Shown: positions 61,573 to 64,000 of the stretch, one piece after another
How positions within the stretch are numbered: the stretch's first letter is position 1
Layout: every line of letters begins with the position of its first letter
Source of the DNA: Bacteroidetes bacterium 2013_40CM_41_45
GTDB taxonomy: Bacteria > Bacteroidota > Bacteroidia > AKYH767-A > 2013-40CM-41-45
Assembly: GCA_002215675.1 (NCBI GenBank)
Contig: NGFH01000009.1
Coordinates: 547,501-611,500 of the forward strand
Direction of reading: 5' to 3'
Length of the DNA stretch: 64,000 bases
Made by a program: the position numbers and the translations under genes
The notes under the pieces: generated by a model
Seen by the model: the letters and a program-made list of their open reading frames with translations, nothing else
Databases searched by the model: none
Told to the model about the DNA's origin: nothing

Positions 61573-64000
61573 ATGCCAGATAATGGGATACAAGAAAATA
61601 CACGCTTTGTTGGCAGGAAAAAAAAAGAAAAACCAGGTGTAAAAAAGGTTCTTCAACCAAGGTTAGCAATCATTAATTCCTTCACTCTGATTGCGGTTGT
61701 TTATTGCATCTCCTCCTCCATTCTCTTCTTTTCCGTAGTAGGTAATTATTTCCTAAGCGCTGTTCATTTGCTGGCGCTGCTTAGCGTTGTTACCAACTAT
61801 TTTGTTCTGCTGCGCACAAAAAATTTTAAGCGTGCTACCAATGTAATTCTCACCACAGGAACTGTAGTTGTTGTTTCGCTATTTACAACAGGCGGCTGGG
61901 AAAATACCGGCTACCTGTGGCCTTTTGCTTATCTGCCCTACGCATTCTTCCTTACCGAAAGGCATACGGTAATGCACTGGGTAGTTGCTCTCTTCAGCGG
62001 ATGCATTTTAGCAGTTCTGCTGCATATAGCCGGAGCAATCACCATACCCTATTCACCAGTTGCTATTGCCAATTTCTTTGCCGCCCTGTTGGTATTCACC
62101 ATGTGCATACTTCTTTTTCAGAAGGCAACCGTTAAGCGCGAAGAGTTTCTTTCTTATACCGGCGCGTTGCTTGAAGCAGCGCCTGATGCAGTGATTGTAA
62201 TAAATGACCAGGGACAAATTCTCAAGTGGAATGATAAAGCCGAAATCCTCTTTGGATGGAAGGAACACGAAGTAGCGGGCCGGTTGCTGAGTTCTGTCAT
62301 CATTCCTCTTCGCTACCGTGAAGCACACAAAAAAGGGTTGAAGCGTTTTCTTGAAACGGGAGAAGGGCCTGTATTGAACAAGACTATAGAGATAAAAGGG
62401 TTGAATAAAAGTAATAAGGAGCTTGATGTTGCCCTTAGCATATCACCGGTTATTGTAAAGGAAAAATATCAGTTCATTGGCTTTGTACGAGACATAACAG
62501 AGCAAAAAAAAGCGGAAGAAAAAGTCAAGGAGAGTGAACACATGTTTTCAACGCTCTTTCACAGTAGCCCTGTTCTGAATGCTATTTCCGAAGCATCGAC
62601 AGGAAAATATATTGAAGTCAACGATGCATTCGCACGTTTTTTTGATTTCACGAAAGAAGAAATGCTCGGAAAATCATCTATCGAATTAAATATACTTTCT
62701 CGCCCCGAAGAACGGGAACTCATCATAAAAAAAATTCAACAGGATGGCTTTGTAAGAGATGCGGAAACACAAACGATTTCGAAAAACGGAAAAACCAGGT
62801 GGGTGTCGACAAACATTGATATCATTAACCTGAATGGCAAAGATTGTTTTCTTACGGCTGCAATAGATATTACAGCAAGAAAAGAAGCCGAAGAAGAAAT
62901 CAGGAAAATGAATATGGAACTGGAAAGAAGGGTGGAAGAAAAGCAAACATTGTATTCCTCCATTGTTAATTCTTCTGACGATGCCATCTTCAGTAGAACG
63001 CTGGATGGAATTATTACCAGCTGGAACCACGGGGCCGAAAAATCTTTCGGGTATTCAGCAAAGGAAATTACCGGCAAGCATATTTCCATTCTCATTCCGC
63101 CCCAGCTTATGAATGAAGAAAATGAAATAATGGAAAAAATACGTAAAGGGGAAGGTGTTGACCACTATGAAACAGAGAGAATAAGGAAGGATGGTAAAAT
63201 TATTTATGTATCGCTAACCATATCTCCGCTTAGAGATTCGCTGGGAAATATTACGGGGGCTTCTAAAATTTCGCGCGATATAACTGAACGCAAGATAGCG
63301 GAAGAAGAAAAAATAAAATACACCCACGACCTTGAGCGCTCTAACAAAGAGCTCGAGCAATTCGCTTACATCGCCTCGCACGATTTACAGGAACCCCTCC
63401 GCATGGTGGGAAGCTATGTGCAGTTGCTTGAGAAAAGATACAAAGGCAAATTAGATGCAGACGCAGATGAGTTCATTCACTTTGCCATTGACGGTGCAAA
63501 CCGTATGAAGCAACTCATCAGCGACCTGCTGAATTATTCGCGCACAAGCCGCGAAACGCAAATTACAGAAGTGGATATTGCTAAAGTACTTGGCGATGTA
63601 AAAAAGAATCTTACCACAAGCATCATGGAAAGCAATGCTAAAATAAATCACAACGGCATGCCTGTAATAAAAGCAGATCGCACACAAATGATGCAGCTCT
63701 TTCAGAATCTTATCGCTAATGCCATCAAGTTCAGGAAAGAGGATGAAGCGCCCGTTATAAATGTTAAAGCTATTAACGAAAATGGGCATTGGTTTTTTTC
63801 AGTCAGCGACAACGGCATCGGAATAGAGAAAGAATATTCTGATAAAATATTCGTCATCTTCAAACGGCTGAATGATAAGGCAAAATATGGCGGAACCGGG
63901 ATTGGCCTTGCCATCGCAAAAAAAATTGTAGAACGGCACAGAGGTAAAATATGGTTCGAATCGGAATTAGGAAAGGGAACAACATTTTTTTTCACTCTTA
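61573..64000 (+). CDS. Large PAS sensor histidine kinase, 3' end cut by the window
   Basis: 809 codons without a stop before the window ends. The cytoplasmic basic start (MPDNGIQENTRFVGRKKKEK) is followed by about five membrane helices (residues ~35-195: IINSFTLIAVVYCISSSILF, HLLALLSVVTNYFVLL, YLPYAFFLTERHTVMHWVV). Three PAS domains follow: first ~205-320 (ALLEAAPDAVIVINDQGQI, FGWKEHEVAGRLL), second ~330-440 (LFHSSPVLNAISEASTGKYI), third ~455-575 (VNSSDDAIFSRTLDGIITSW). His603 in YIASHDLQEPLRMV is the phosphoacceptor; NLIANAIKF, DNGIGIE and YGGTGIGLAIAKK are the ATPase boxes. Membrane and PAS sensing are likely; the signal is unknown. The final few residues lie outside. Confidence 0.92.
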   Translation, partial: MPDNGIQENTRFVGRKKKEKPGVKKVLQPRLAIINSFTLIAVVYCISSSILFFSVVGNYFLSAVHLLALLSVVTNYFVLLRTKNFKRATNVILTTGTVVVVSLFTTGGWENTGYLWPFAYLPYAFFLTERHTVMHWVVALFSGCILAVLLHIAGAITIPYSPVAIANFFAALLVFTMCILLFQKATVKREEFLSYTGALLEAAPDAVIVINDQGQILKWNDKAEILFGWKEHEVAGRLLSSVIIPLRYREAHKKGLKRFLETGEGPVLNKTIEIKGLNKSNKELDVALSISPVIVKEKYQFIGFVRDITEQKKAEEKVKESEHMFSTLFHSSPVLNAISEASTGKYIEVNDAFARFFDFTKEEMLGKSSIELNILSRPEERELIIKKIQQDGFVRDAETQTISKNGKTRWVSTNIDIINLNGKDCFLTAAIDITARKEAEEEIRKMNMELERRVEEKQTLYSSIVNSSDDAIFSRTLDGIITSWNHGAEKSFGYSAKEITGKHISILIPPQLMNEENEIMEKIRKGEGVDHYETERIRKDGKIIYVSLTISPLRDSLGNITGASKISRDITERKIAEEEKIKYTHDLERSNKELEQFAYIASHDLQEPLRMVGSYVQLLEKRYKGKLDADADEFIHFAIDGANRMKQLISDLLNYSRTSRETQITEVDIAKVLGDVKKNLTTSIMESNAKINHNGMPVIKADRTQMMQLFQNLIANAIKFRKEDEAPVINVKAINENGHWFFSVSDNGIGIEKEYSDKIFVIFKRLNDKAKYGGTGIGLAIAKKIVERHRGKIWFESELGKGTTFFFTL

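Overview
The window comes from a Bacteroidota chromosome of moderate GC content. Several signs agree. Five very large secreted proteins carry PKD or Ig-like repeats and end in type IX secretion sorting domains (either the gliding-motility-associated CHU_C type or the short type A tail). Promoters match the Bacteroidota -7 box TAnnTTTG. Shine-Dalgarno sites are almost absent. Transketolase is split into two genes. The lineage cannot be fixed more closely from sequence reading alone; an uncultured or environmental member is plausible. No rRNA, tRNA, CRISPR array, insertion sequence or prophage was recognised.

Layout. 1-472: a small toxin-antitoxin pair whose toxin gene is frameshifted. 623-3825: a cyclic-nucleotide-fold sensor kinase followed by a receiver domain fused to a thioredoxin-reductase-like flavoprotein, probably a phosphorelay with an enzyme as output. 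3871-7130: a small hypothetical gene, a Kup potassium transporter preceded by two tandem hairpins, and a convergent TerC-family membrane protein. 7213-22907: three PKD/CHU_C surface proteins, one of 2350 residues with eleven Ig-like and fourteen PKD modules, plus an NTF2-fold enzyme-like gene, a small type IX cargo protein and a hypothetical gene. 23153-29407: a run of plus-strand accessory genes (DUF4760-like, GrpB, CPBP protease, a ChrA transporter fused to a beta-propeller, DUF2007, double DUF1259, an alpha/beta-hydrolase remnant and a TlpA-like thioredoxin). 29725-36297: two paralogous secreted repeat proteins sharing a C-terminal cassette.

36305-45327 is a tightly packed seven-gene minus-strand operon: transaldolase, GT39-like membrane glycosyltransferase, methyltransferase, methyltransferase-GT2 fusion, MtaB tRNA methylthiotransferase, GT4 glycosyltransferase and asparagine synthetase. 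It probably builds a surface glycan or glycolipid, with two housekeeping genes embedded. 45534-52991 holds guaB, a seven-bladed-propeller type IX cargo protein, ribosomal protein THX, the two transketolase halves separated by a secreted VWA protein, and a hypothetical exported protein. 53053-54614 is an ECF sigma factor with a membrane protein and a periplasmic Spy-like protein, probably an envelope-stress unit. 55076-64000 holds a class III aminotransferase, an OmpR-type response regulator with its kinase, a phytanoyl-CoA-dioxygenase-like protein, a short-chain dehydrogenase, a LuxR-type regulator with a degenerate receiver domain and, divergent from it, a large PAS sensor kinase cut by the window edge.

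Intergenic DNA carries many palindromic or word-repeat elements (2087, 3836, 4109, 45340, 45462, 48640, 51378, 61312) that are not explained by the genes. The strongest candidates for a second look are the kinase/receiver-reductase pair, the ChrA-propeller fusion, the glycan operon with its methyltransferase-glycosyltransferase fusion, and the shared C-terminal cassette of the two tandem surface proteins.
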